A DNA stretch of 64,000 nucleotides from positions 2,108,001 through 2,172,000 of the forward strand of contig JAUJEB010000001.1 of NCBI GenBank assembly GCA_030442055.1. Reading direction: 5' to 3'. Below the pieces are notes generated by a model, which saw only the letters and a program-made list of their open reading frames with translations, made no database searches and was not told the origin of the DNA. The position numbers and the translations under genes were made by a program. The DNA comes from Agaribacillus aureus (lineage in GTDB: Bacteria; Bacteroidota; Bacteroidia; Cytophagales; Cyclobacteriaceae). Shown here in pieces: positions 7,328-16,452 of this stretch; position 1 is the first letter of the stretch, and each line of letters starts with the position of its first letter.

Positions 7328-9466
7328 TTACTCTTCAGTCTTTTCTTCGGCTGCCTCGTCTACTTCCTCTTTCTTCGCACTGGCAGCCTTCTTCTTCGTA
7401 GCTTTTGGCTCCTCTACTTCTTCTTTCGCTTCCTCAGCTACCTCCTCAACTTTTTCTTCAACAACTTTTTCTTCAACAACTTCCTCCGCCTCAGCTTTCA
7501 CTTCTTCCGCAGCCTCTTCCGGTTTTTCTTCTGCTTTAGGCGCTTCCGCCACTTCTTCCGCGGGAGCTGCTGCTGCAGGTTCCTCAGCCTTTGGAGCTTC
7601 CTCTGCCACCTCTTCGGCTTTTGCCTCTACCTTAGCTTCTTTCTTCGCTGTCTCCGCTGCTTTAGGTTTTTCTACCTTCTTCTCAGCAGGTGCCGGCGCC
7701 GATTTGCCTTCCATTTGGCTTTTTAATGCTGACAACGCTTCCAGATCTCCTAAAGTTGACTTCTCAGAGTCTTTGTTAATTTTATCAATGGTGCTCTTAG
7801 GCGACTTTTTGCGCTTTGGCCTGGACGTCTCCGCCGCCGCAGAGTGTACATTGGTGTGAGACATCACAATTCTCTTGTCGTCCTTAGAGAACTCAATCAC
7901 TTTAAAGGTTAAAGTCTCGCCCGCTTCCGCAGGAGTACCATCTTCTTTTACCAGGTGTCTGACGGTGGCAAATCCTTCAATACCATAAGGCAACTCCAGC
8001 ACCGCCCCTTTGTCGGTTTTGCTGAGGATGGAACATTTGTGCTCCGAACCTATGGTAAACACTGTTTCGAAGGTATCCCAAGGATTTTCTTCCAACTGCT
8101 TGTGCCCCAAGGCCAGCCTTCTGTTTTCTACATCCAGCTCCAGTACCTGTACTTCCAGCTTATCTCCAACCTTCACAAATTCGGAAGGATGTTTGATTTT
8201 TTTCGTCCACGACAAATCAGAAACGTGTACTAACCCATCAATACCTTCTTCCAGTTCGATAAATAAACCGAAGTTGGTCAGGTTTCTAACGATACCCTTA
8301 TGTTTTGTACCTACTGCATATTTGGTCAATACATTTTCTTTAGTCCACGGATCTTCGGTCAATTGCTTGATACCCAGAGACATCTTTCTTTCTTCCCTGT
8401 CAAGTGTCAATACAACAGCCTCGAGTTTATCACCTATATTAATGAAATCCTGCGGATTTCTCAGGTGCTGCGACCATGACATTTCCGAAACGTGGATCAG
8501 TCCCTCTACACCAGGCTGGATTTCCAGGAACGCCCCGTAATCCGCTACGTTGACGATAGAGCCACTGATATGAGAACCAATCTGAATATCTTCTGATAAA
8601 GAATCCCAGGGATGTGCCGTCAATTGCTTCATTCCCAGTGAAATTCTCTTCTTGTTATCATCAAAATCCAGCACCACCACGTTAACCTTCTGGTCCAACT
8701 GAAGTACTTCCTCGGGGTGGTTAATTCTACCCCAGGAAATATCGGTGATGTGTAGTAATCCGTCAACACCACCAAGATCAATAAAGACACCGAAGTTGGT
8801 CATATTTTTGATAACGCCTTCGAGTACCTGTCCTTTCTCCAGGTTGTTGAGAATCTCTATTTTCTGTTTTTCAAGATCTTTTTCTATAAGTACTTTGTGT
8901 GAAACAACCACGTTGTCGTTAGAGTAGTTGATCTTCACAACTTTTACTTCCATTTTATTGCCTACAAAAACATCGAAATCCCTGATAGGCTTGACATCTA
9001 TTTGAGAACCTGGCAGGAATGCTTCTACACCAAAGATATCCACAATAAGCCCTCCTTTGGTTCTTCTTTTGACCATCCCTTCAATCACCTCATCCTTATC
9101 CAGGGCCTGCTGGATTTGCTCCCAGGCTTTTACAATTTTGGCTTTTCTTCTGGAAAGCACCAATTGTCCATTGGCATTTTCCTGCTCTTCAATATATACC
9201 TGTACTTCATCCCCGATTTTTAAATCTTCCAAATCGCGGAATTCTGATGCAGAAACCAAACCGTCGGATTTGAATCCGATGTTTAAAATAACGTCGCGGT
9301 CTGATATGCCTACCACAGTACCCGTCACTACCTCCTTTTCCTGGATTTCGTTGAGGGTACCCTCGTACATTTTGATTAATTCTTCTTTTTCTTTGTCGGA
9401 ATAATTTTCGCCAAATCCTTTTGGTTCTACATTATCCCAATCAAACTCTTCCGGTGTTTCGCTCAT
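7328..9466 (-). CDS. rpsA: 30S ribosomal protein S1
   Basis: Starting at ATG 9466 (MSETPEEFDWDNVEP), the protein has 712 residues. An in-frame start 39 bases upstream only adds a non-family extension. Six S1 RNA-binding repeats run in order across about residues 40-535. Recognisable cores include TGTVVGISDRDVILNIGF, GVIKNMTNFGVFIDLGGVDG, GIVRNLTNFGLFIELEEGIDG, and a diverged last one (SILSKTDKGAVLELPYGIEG). S1 binds mRNA leader regions at the 30S subunit and helps initiation, which matters in Bacteroidota with weak Shine-Dalgarno use. The last ~160 residues are a low-complexity Ala/Glu/Lys tail. Large antisense open frames in this gene are composition effects. Confidence 0.97.
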   Translation of the reverse strand: MSETPEEFDWDNVEPKGFGENYSDKEKEELIKMYEGTLNEIQEKEVVTGTVVGISDRDVILNIGFKSDGLVSASEFRDLEDLKIGDEVQVYIEEQENANGQLVLSRRKAKIVKAWEQIQQALDKDEVIEGMVKRRTKGGLIVDIFGVEAFLPGSQIDVKPIRDFDVFVGNKMEVKVVKINYSNDNVVVSHKVLIEKDLEKQKIEILNNLEKGQVLEGVIKNMTNFGVFIDLGGVDGLLHITDISWGRINHPEEVLQLDQKVNVVVLDFDDNKKRISLGMKQLTAHPWDSLSEDIQIGSHISGSIVNVADYGAFLEIQPGVEGLIHVSEMSWSQHLRNPQDFINIGDKLEAVVLTLDREERKMSLGIKQLTEDPWTKENVLTKYAVGTKHKGIVRNLTNFGLFIELEEGIDGLVHVSDLSWTKKIKHPSEFVKVGDKLEVQVLELDVENRRLALGHKQLEENPWDTFETVFTIGSEHKCSILSKTDKGAVLELPYGIEGFATVRHLVKEDGTPAEAGETLTFKVIEFSKDDKRIVMSHTNVHSAAAETSRPKRKKSPKSTIDKINKDSEKSTLGDLEALSALKSQMEGKSAPAPAEKKVEKPKAAETAKKEAKVEAKAEEVAEEAPKAEEPAAAAPAEEVAEAPKAEEKPEEAAEEVKAEAEEVVEEKVVEEKVEEVAEEAKEEVEEPKATKKKAASAKKEEVDEAAEEKTEE

Positions 9467-9543
9467 GGTGAATTTGTAAGCTGTAATTTTACAATAGTTC
9501 TTCACTTGTCACGGTAAAAAACTAAGGTTTTCGTTTAACAATT

Positions 9544-9576
9544 CCCTGTCAAACAGGGCCATCCATTTTGAATGGA
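9544..9576 (-). promoter_or_regulatory. Tandem hairpins in the rpsA leader
   Basis: Two small stem-loops lie between the candidate promoter and the gene. They are TCCATT/AATGGA with a 3-base loop (9562-9576) and CCCTGT/ACAGGG with a 3-base loop (9544-9558). Neither is followed by a U-tract, so they are not terminators. In E. coli, S1 represses its own translation through leader stem-loops. Whether these do the same here is inference. Confidence 0.45.
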
Positions 9577-9579
9577 GTG

Positions 9580-9587
9580 CAAAGGTA
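9580..9587 (-). promoter_or_regulatory. Candidate rpsA promoter -7 box (TACCTTTG)
   Basis: The minus strand reads TACCTTTGCA, an exact TAnnTTTG box of the type found at strongly expressed Bacteroidota genes, 114 bases upstream of the rpsA start codon. A -33 TTTG at the right distance is not evident. Confidence 0.55.
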
Positions 9588-9675
9588 GTAAAAATTTATA
9601 TTCCTACTATGATTGGCTATAAATATTTTGTCCTTCAAAGGAATAAATGGCAAGAAGCTATGCGGAAGTGCGAAA

Positions 9676-10452
9676 TTAGTCTGCCGGTGTTACAGTCACA
9701 TTTTCCAAATTTATATGGGAAAGTTTTGTCAATTGATTATCCTCGTATAACTGGTCGTAGTGACTCAACGGTGTATCTTCAGAAGTGTATTTGTAGTTGA
9801 CATGATCTGTAAATAAGATATCTCCCACCCTTCTTCGGTTGTATATTTCCCTAAAGCGGGTGCCTCCCCCGTCAACCTCGTACGCATAAGCGAAATAATC
9901 CATGGTGTAGGTATCTTTGTTTATCCAGTAAACAAAAACATCATTATAGTCTTCTCCACCACCGACTTTCTCAAAGGAAATTTCAATTTTATGATATTTT
10001 TGATCTTTTAGCGAGCACATACCCACGTATCTTTTTTTAACAGCTTCGTCATTTAAAACGAAAGGTGTCATGGCAAAATAAGCAACCGAGTTAACGGATC
10101 GGGCATATTTTGCTGCCATGGTATCGGGAATGTTGAATTTCTCTCCATTCAACAAGCGGTAAAAGCCGTCGTTATTCAGTACATCTTTAAATTTACCTAA
10201 AGAATCCTCAAAAGAGCGGGTATACTCAAACCAGGTGTCTTTTTTCAAAATGGTATAATGCCGGCCACGGAAGTCAAAAGCTATTAAAACATTATCGTAA
10301 TGCTCCCCTCCATGCTTTTTGATGGCTTTGTCTATAATAACTTGCGGATCAGGCTTTTCAGAGCAGGACAAGATCCCTACTCCCATCATGCAGACACAAA
10401 TAATCGTTCTCAATTGTGATAGTTGCTGACGGTTAATGCTTAATTCATCCAT
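9676..10452 (-). CDS. DUF6503-like lipoprotein
   Basis: The 258-residue product has a lipoprotein signal with lipobox G-I-L-S-C (Cys30). The real start may be one of the later Met residues (MMGVG), which would give a shorter signal peptide. The mature part begins with a conserved-looking KAIKKHGGEHYDNVLIAFDFRGRHY segment typical of Bacteroidota outer-membrane lipoproteins of this kind (quoted in part: KHGGEHYDN, FRGRHY). It continues with many beta-strand-like segments, consistent with a LolA-like fold. The function is unknown; the family assignment is from memory of pattern and not certain. It is downstream of no obvious operon partner and is divergent from the 10723 gene. Confidence 0.6.
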   Translation of the reverse strand: MDELSINRQQLSQLRTIICVCMMGVGILSCSEKPDPQVIIDKAIKKHGGEHYDNVLIAFDFRGRHYTILKKDTWFEYTRSFEDSLGKFKDVLNNDGFYRLLNGEKFNIPDTMAAKYARSVNSVAYFAMTPFVLNDEAVKKRYVGMCSLKDQKYHKIEISFEKVGGGEDYNDVFVYWINKDTYTMDYFAYAYEVDGGGTRFREIYNRRRVGDILFTDHVNYKYTSEDTPLSHYDQLYEDNQLTKLSHINLENVTVTPAD

Positions 10453-10722
10453 AAAAATTCAACAATCAGTAACCTTATTACGGATAAGACTGCGAAAAAG
10501 TTAGCAAAGCAGGAAAATTATCCGTTTTCGGAGGATTTGTTGGGTCACCTGACACATGAAACTATACTTCTCAATTGTCCACTGGAAATATTTACTTTAT
10601 TTGCTAAATTCGCTTAATAGATTTTTTAGAAGCTACGCTATTTTTAACTGAAAATTTACCTGAGGAGCTGTTAGCGGTATTGTTGTAAGCTTTGTGAGTC
10701 CCGACAAAACAATTTTATTCCA

Positions 10723-11097
10723 ATGAAGTCCATCTTAGGCGGTTTGTTGATTTTTCTTCAACTGGCATTAATCACTAATGCCAGGTTTGGCGTGCTACGT
10801 TATTATTGCTGGGCGCCCCACGATGAGCAAAGTGTCTTTAATTTGTCAGTAATTATTGATGAAAAACAGCTGACAAGAGCAGAAACCAACAAACGGTATC
10901 GGTTTACCGACTGGCGCTACTGGCAAAATGGCACGTATCGCAATGTACGCCTGGAATCAAGATCCATTGAAAACATTAAAAGCATTGTCAGCCAATTTGA
11001 AAGCACCTACGGTCGAGATGATCACGCCTCGGTAATCATGACCTATGAAATAAACGGAGGGCCCACCCAAACCTGGCAGTGGCCGGCCGACCAGTAA
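10723..11097 (+). CDS. Small secreted or membrane-anchored protein of unknown function
   Basis: The 124-residue product starts with a hydrophobic segment (residues 4-20) that is either a signal peptide or one membrane anchor. A conserved-looking block RYYCWAPHDEQSVFNL follows, with an acidic/aromatic C-terminus ending TWQWPADQ. The stop is one base before the ATG of the HTTM-family gene, so the two genes are almost certainly translated from one mRNA. I do not recognise a named domain. The tight pairing suggests it works with the membrane protein downstream, for example as a subunit or substrate. Confidence 0.65.
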   Translation: MKSILGGLLIFLQLALITNARFGVLRYYCWAPHDEQSVFNLSVIIDEKQLTRAETNKRYRFTDWRYWQNGTYRNVRLESRSIENIKSIVSQFESTYGRDDHASVIMTYEINGGPTQTWQWPADQ

Positions 11098-11098
11098 A

Positions 11099-12187
11099 AT
11101 GAATCTTACCAATTATAATCCCCTCAAGTTTTCCGGCACAGATCTGCCACCATATTTATTGTTTATGGCTAAACTGCTCACTGTGGCATTGATCGGCAAG
11201 GGTTATTTTTTTGATTTGCCAAAACCGTTTCTACCTTTTTTCCCGCTGTTTGATCATATTCCAGGACTTTTATTTCAGTCTATCCTGAATACCGGCGCTG
11301 TCGTTTTTGTTATTTTATTATTTACCAATAAAAAGGTTCGTTTAAGCTGCTTTGTATTGGGCGCGATATTCCTGACAGGTACCCTTTCATCCAAAATCTA
11401 CTACTCCAACGCCAAAGTTTATTGCGGCCTGATTTATTTGATGACGGCTCTCAATGAAAACAGACGTCGGCCCTGGCTCATTCAACTTCAGATAATTGTT
11501 GTTTATTTTGGCGCAGGCATTAACAAACTATTTGAATTAGACTGGCGTACCGGGCAATACTTTGACCATTGGATGGTGAATGTTATACAGGCCAGGTTCT
11601 ACACCTTCTTAGCAGATGCAACATCGCACGAGATACTTGCAAAAATATTTAGCTGGAAAACCATTGTAGTGGAAATTGTTGTGTTACCATTAACGCTCTT
11701 ATTCAAAAGGTGGCACCGGGTGGGTATCTGGATCGGCATGGTGTTTCATACTTTTGCCTTTTGGTTGGCCGGATTTAGTTTTGAGGTCTTTTATTCAGCC
11801 ATTTTGATCTCTTATATATCTTTTGCCCAATTCCCATCGAAAATTTACGTCAATGGTTTAGGGTGGAATTTTTCGAGCCGGTTGTTAAAAGATACATTGC
11901 AATGGTTTGATTCCGATAATCTATTCAAATTCGTTGACAAAGATAATATGGCCCAATCTGACGGATTTATCATTGATTTTGGAGAAAAACAAGACTGGAT
12001 CAGTAGATTGGCAAGGCTGAGATTTCTACTTATTTATCATCCGTTAACCTACATCATATTTACATTTTTTCTCACACTTCCTTTTCTTCCCAATATCACA
12101 CAACACTTTACCGGATTGAGTTGCATGATTTTGTTTTTCCCTTTTTATAAACCGCTGAAACAACCCGTGGAAGCATATTTCAGCTAG
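11099..12187 (+). CDS. HTTM-family integral membrane protein (gamma-carboxylase-like)
   Basis: The 362-residue protein has many hydrophobic helices through most of its length. It shows the block YFGAGINKLFELDWRTG with TGQYFDHW and, later, GMVFHTFAFWLAGFSFEVF. This is the pattern of HTTM (horizontally transferred transmembrane) proteins related to vitamin K-dependent gamma-glutamyl carboxylase. Bacterial members are mostly uncharacterised. It lacks the C-terminal lumenal domain of the animal enzyme. Its 3' end overlaps that of the convergent tesA gene by 8 bases. The small protein just upstream is a likely partner. The actual reaction, if any, is unknown. Confidence 0.7.
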   Translation: MNLTNYNPLKFSGTDLPPYLLFMAKLLTVALIGKGYFFDLPKPFLPFFPLFDHIPGLLFQSILNTGAVVFVILLFTNKKVRLSCFVLGAIFLTGTLSSKIYYSNAKVYCGLIYLMTALNENRRRPWLIQLQIIVVYFGAGINKLFELDWRTGQYFDHWMVNVIQARFYTFLADATSHEILAKIFSWKTIVVEIVVLPLTLLFKRWHRVGIWIGMVFHTFAFWLAGFSFEVFYSAILISYISFAQFPSKIYVNGLGWNFSSRLLKDTLQWFDSDNLFKFVDKDNMAQSDGFIIDFGEKQDWISRLARLRFLLIYHPLTYIIFTFFLTLPFLPNITQHFTGLSCMILFFPFYKPLKQPVEAYFS

Positions 12188-12881
12188 CTTCCGGTTTTAA
12201 AATTTCCTGCAGGATCTTCCAGACATTTTCAGCTACAATTTTATGCCCCTCCTCATTGGGGTGAATGCCATCAGGCTGGTTCAATTCCGGCTCACCGCCT
12301 ACATTAGCCAGCAAAAATGGAATGAGCATTATTTCATTTTTCTCAGCAAGTTCCGGAAATACGGCCCTGAAAGCTGCCGTATAATCCTGCCCCATATTTG
12401 GCGGTATCTGCATGCCGGCCAAAACGATTTGACAGTCCTGGTATTTGGCCTGAATTTTATCAATCATTTGTTGGAGGTTTTTCCGGGTCTCCTCTATGCT
12501 GATACCCCGCAGGCCATCATTGCCGCCAAGTTCCAATATAAATATGTCAACTTTCTGATTCAGCACCCAGTCTATCCTGGTATTTCCGCTAGCGGTAGTC
12601 TCACCGCTTAGCCCTGCATTGACCACCTTATAATTTAATCCCAAGGTATCTACCTTCGCTTGTATAAGCGCCGGAAAAGCCTTATCCATTTCCAATCCGT
12701 AACCGGCTGTAAGACTATTTCCAAAAAACAAAATTATTTTTTCCGTCGAGGAAGTCTGTGTAGCGTTGTTTTCAAGGGGCTTGGCTATCTCCTTTTTCTC
12801 TTCATGACCACCGGTACCACTGCAGGCAATCTGCGAGATAACAAATAAAAATATAAAAGCTTTATTGACTACTTTTTTCAT
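12180..12881 (-). CDS. tesA: TesA-type GDSL/SGNH hydrolase (arylesterase/lysophospholipase), lipoprotein
   Basis: This 233-residue protein carries the SGNH blocks in order: nucleophile Ser in FGNSLTAGYGLE, the Gly block NAGLSGETT, the Asn block GGNDGLRG, and the catalytic Asp/His in DGIHPNEEGH. TesA enzymes hydrolyse acyl-CoA, arylesters and lysophospholipids in the periplasm. The signal peptide ends in a lipobox (Q-I-A-C), so this version is a lipoprotein. It is divergent from the ybbA/ybbP ABC pair, the same neighbourhood as in E. coli, which supports both assignments. Confidence 0.93.
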   Translation of the reverse strand: MKKVVNKAFIFLFVISQIACSGTGGHEEKKEIAKPLENNATQTSSTEKIILFFGNSLTAGYGLEMDKAFPALIQAKVDTLGLNYKVVNAGLSGETTASGNTRIDWVLNQKVDIFILELGGNDGLRGISIEETRKNLQQMIDKIQAKYQDCQIVLAGMQIPPNMGQDYTAAFRAVFPELAEKNEIMLIPFLLANVGGEPELNQPDGIHPNEEGHKIVAENVWKILQEILKPEAS

Positions 12882-13091
12882 AGGTCACTATTTAGACAAT
12901 TCCGGAGACTTAGCCTAACCATTGATGAGGTTAGTTAACCTTTTATGGGATAAATATATACTTCGTAAAATATTTACAAACAACTAAGTTATCAATTCGT
13001 TTTAATATTCATGGCTGTTAAATAAATGTAATTACTGTTTTATTAATTAACCACTTATCTATATTTAAAGTTTTAAATCATAAATCGAAAA

Positions 13092-13781
13092 ATGTTAGCC
13101 GTAAAGAATTTAACAAAAACATATAAAAGTGGCAACCGGGCGTTAACAGTATTGGATGATATCAGCTTTGAAATCAATCGCGGCGATACTTTTGCCATTG
13201 TAGGACCTTCGGGAAGTGGCAAAACCACATTGCTAGGATTATGTGCGGGACTTGACCGGGCTACCAGCGGCTCTGTTGTACTGAATAATATCTTGCTTGA
13301 CAGGCTTAATGAGGATGAGCGGGCATTTGTTAGAAATCAGCACGTGGGATTCATATTTCAGAATTTTCAGCTAATCCCCACGCTTACTGCCCTGGAAAAC
13401 GTCATGGTGCCGCTGGAATTGAGAGGAGAACGAAACATTAAGGAAAGATCCTTAAAATTGTTGGAGCGCGTAGGGCTGGGGGACCGGAAACACCATTATC
13501 CCGCCCAGCTCTCAGGAGGGGAGCAGCAACGGGTTTCGCTGGCAAGAGCCTTTTCAAATGAACCAAAAATCCTTTTCGCCGACGAACCAACGGGTAACCT
13601 GGACGAAGAGACCAGTGAGAAGGTGGTAAAATTAATCTTTGATCTGAACAGGGAAGCCGGTACTACGCTGGTGATGGTCACTCACGATATGGATTTAGCC
13701 GGTAAAACCCAGCGAATCATAAGAATTAAGGGTGGAAAACTGATATCAGACAATATATTAGCCCCGACAGGTGGAAATTAA
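13092..13781 (+). CDS. ybbA: ABC transporter ATP-binding protein, YbbA/LolD type
   Basis: The 229 residues contain Walker A GPSGSGKTTLLG (about 36-47), Q-loop FQNFQLIP, signature LSGGEQQRVSLA, Walker B ILFADEPTGNLD and the switch histidine VTHD. This is the MacB/LolD/YbbA subfamily of ATPases that power FtsX-like permeases without a full transport path. The permease gene follows 45 bases downstream, and tesA is divergent upstream. The pair may move a lipid or a lipoprotein-linked substrate; the substrate is unknown. Confidence 0.94.
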   Translation: MLAVKNLTKTYKSGNRALTVLDDISFEINRGDTFAIVGPSGSGKTTLLGLCAGLDRATSGSVVLNNILLDRLNEDERAFVRNQHVGFIFQNFQLIPTLTALENVMVPLELRGERNIKERSLKLLERVGLGDRKHHYPAQLSGGEQQRVSLARAFSNEPKILFADEPTGNLDEETSEKVVKLIFDLNREAGTTLVMVTHDMDLAGKTQRIIRIKGGKLISDNILAPTGGN

Positions 13782-13826
13782 TGTTGGATAGACTTTGGTG
13801 AAAGTAAAAATACGCAACTTCATTTG

Positions 13827-16373
13827 ATGAAATCACTTCTTCTCTTTTTTAATCGATGGTTATGGCAAATGGCCTGGAGAGACAGCCGGAAAAACCGCGC
13901 CAGGTTATTGCTGTTTATCTCCTCCATTATTTTAGGTGTGGCGGCGCTGGTTGCTATCAATTCTTTTAGAGAAAATCTTAAAAAAGACATTGATCGCCAG
14001 GCAAAAACCGTCATAGGCGCTGATTTGGTATTAAGCAACAATCAACCCATCAGCGACTCCATCGAGTGGCTGCTGGACTCCATAGGTGGACAAAGAGCGC
14101 ATGAGCGATCGTTTGCCTCTATGATTTATTTCCCCCGGACCCATGACACCAGGCTTGTGCAAATCCGGGCGCTTGATGGCGCCTTTCCTTTCTACGGAGA
14201 TATTGAAACTGAACCCCAATCGGCCAGCAGTCAGTTCAGGGTTGGCCAAAAAGCACTTGTAGATCATACCCTGCTATTGCAGTTTAATGCCAATCCCGGC
14301 GATTCGGTAAAAATCGGGAACCTGTCTTTTTACATTGAAGGCAGAATAAAAAAACTACCAGGGCAGAACGGCATTGCGGCAACCGTTGCTCCGCCGGTTT
14401 ACATTCCGCTTAAGTACCTCAATCAAACCGGCTTGCAACAAAAAGGAAGCCGCATTCGATACCGTTATTATATAAAGCTTCCCGCTCAAACCGAAGTCGA
14501 AAAACTTGTAAAAAACATCAGGCCAAGACTTAAAAGTGAAGGAATAGGTATCCGCACCGTGGCATCGACCAAAAATAATCTGGGCGATGCTTTCGATAAT
14601 TTGTCAGAATTTTTAAACCTGGTGGCTTTTGTCGCCCTGCTATTGGGTTGTGTGGGTGTGGCCAGTGCGGTCCATATTTATGTAAAAGAAAAACTGGCGA
14701 CAGTCGCAGTTTTGAGATGCCTGGGACTTCAGGGCATCCAGGCATTGATGATCTACTTAATCCAGATCATTGTGATGGGATTTATTGGGGCATTAATAGG
14801 CGCAGTGGCAGGAAGCCTGATTCAAACAACCCTGCCCTTTGTCTTAAAGGATTTTTTACCTATTGAGATAGACCTGGCCATTTCCTGGCCCAGTATTTTC
14901 CAGGGTATCGGAATCGGCATCTTTATTTCACTCTTATTTGCGCTGATACCATTACTTAAAATCCTTAAAGTTTCCCCCCTGCTTACGCTCAGAGCCTCTT
15001 TTGAAAGCACCGCTGACAAAGGTGATCGCATCAATTGGGTTGTTTATATGTTAATCACTGCATTCATATACCTGTTTGCGTTTCTGCAGATGGGTAGTTG
15101 GCTGGATGCTTTATTCTTTTGCCTGGGTCTGGGAGTATCTTTCCTCCTGCTTACAGGTGTTGCCAGACTGATTATGTGGGTGGTGAGGAAATACTTTCCG
15201 GTGTCGTGGAGTTTTATATGGCGCCAGGGGCTGGCAAATTTATACCGGCCCAACAATCAAACCTTAATTCTTATCATTTCCGTAGGATTGGGTACTGCGC
15301 TAATCACAACACTGTATTTCACACAAAACCTGCTGCTGGATAAAGTGTCATTATCAAGTATCGGCAATCAGCCTAACATGGTAATGTTTGACATCCAAAG
15401 CAATCAAAAGGCCGCGTTAAACAAATTGACTGCGGAATACAAATTACCAATTATACAGGAAGCCCCTATTGTTACTATGAGGCTTACTAACGTTAACGGA
15501 CAAACCAAGAGCCAAATAGAAAAGGACTCATTAAATGATATTCCACGATGGGCTTTTAACAGAGAATACCGGGTAACCTACCGGGACTATCTGATCGATT
15601 CCGAAAAAACTGCTGAGGGTGAATGGAAGGGCAAAGTTGCAAGGGCAGGCGATCCGATTTATATTTCGGTGGATAAGGGCTATGCCGAAAGGATGAAGGT
15701 AGGCATTGGCGATACCTTAACCTTCAATGTCCAGGGAGCTTTGCTGGATACCTATATCAGTCATCTACGGGAAATTGAATGGAACAGGGTACAAACCAAC
15801 TTCCTGGTATTATTTCCGAAAGGCGTGCTGGAAGATGCACCACAGTTTCATGTCATTATGACCCGTACCGAGCAGCAAAATGTTTCTGCCAGCTTTCAAC
15901 AGGCGGTGGTAAGGAATTTCCCAAATGTCTCCGTGATAGATTTAGGGTTGATATTATCCACCATCGATGAGATATTGAATAAGGTCTCATTTGTGATCCA
16001 GTTTATGGCCATGTTCAGCATTCTGACTGGTTTTTTTGTGCTGATCAGTTCGGTCATACTGAGTAAATACCAAAGAATTCAGGAAAGCGTTCTTTTGCGA
16101 ACTATTGGCGCCAATCGCAATCAGATTATGAAGATCACCGCACTGGAATATTTTCTCCTGGGAAGCCTCGCTTCCGTGACCGGCATTGTCATTGCGCTGG
16201 TAAGCAGCTGGCTATTGGCTTACTTCAGCTTTGATACCAGCTTTACTCCTAATTTATTGCCTATTTTAGGTATCTATGTAATAATAACCACCCTAACTAT
16301 TATTATTGGCATACTCAACAGTACGGGAATATTAAGCAAGCCACCTTTGGAAGTACTCAGAAGGGAAGTATGA
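13827..16373 (+). CDS. ybbP: FtsX-like ABC permease, YbbP type
   Basis: From the ATG at 13827 the protein has 848 residues; a TTG one codon earlier is also open. A first membrane helix at about 25-45 is followed by a large periplasmic part. A three-helix FtsX block then spans about 255-385, two central helices follow, and a second FtsX block (about 710-840) closes the protein with PPLEVLRREV. This doubled FtsX layout of roughly 800 residues is that of YbbP. It pairs with the ATPase gene upstream in one operon. The exported substrate is not known in any well-established way. Confidence 0.92.
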   Translation: MKSLLLFFNRWLWQMAWRDSRKNRARLLLFISSIILGVAALVAINSFRENLKKDIDRQAKTVIGADLVLSNNQPISDSIEWLLDSIGGQRAHERSFASMIYFPRTHDTRLVQIRALDGAFPFYGDIETEPQSASSQFRVGQKALVDHTLLLQFNANPGDSVKIGNLSFYIEGRIKKLPGQNGIAATVAPPVYIPLKYLNQTGLQQKGSRIRYRYYIKLPAQTEVEKLVKNIRPRLKSEGIGIRTVASTKNNLGDAFDNLSEFLNLVAFVALLLGCVGVASAVHIYVKEKLATVAVLRCLGLQGIQALMIYLIQIIVMGFIGALIGAVAGSLIQTTLPFVLKDFLPIEIDLAISWPSIFQGIGIGIFISLLFALIPLLKILKVSPLLTLRASFESTADKGDRINWVVYMLITAFIYLFAFLQMGSWLDALFFCLGLGVSFLLLTGVARLIMWVVRKYFPVSWSFIWRQGLANLYRPNNQTLILIISVGLGTALITTLYFTQNLLLDKVSLSSIGNQPNMVMFDIQSNQKAALNKLTAEYKLPIIQEAPIVTMRLTNVNGQTKSQIEKDSLNDIPRWAFNREYRVTYRDYLIDSEKTAEGEWKGKVARAGDPIYISVDKGYAERMKVGIGDTLTFNVQGALLDTYISHLREIEWNRVQTNFLVLFPKGVLEDAPQFHVIMTRTEQQNVSASFQQAVVRNFPNVSVIDLGLILSTIDEILNKVSFVIQFMAMFSILTGFFVLISSVILSKYQRIQESVLLRTIGANRNQIMKITALEYFLLGSLASVTGIVIALVSSWLLAYFSFDTSFTPNLLPILGIYVIITTLTIIIGILNSTGILSKPPLEVLRREV

Positions 16374-16452
16374 TCAAAAAAACGGCGGTTGACAACGCGC
16401 TAGGGGATAATCTGTTGTAAAAGCCAATCCGCCGGGCATTTTATCTGGCACG

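Noticed and set aside
8010-8540. 176-codon plus-strand frame inside rpsA
   Set aside because: It is antisense to strongly conserved S1 repeats and its translation (Ser/Pro/Leu-rich) has no domain.
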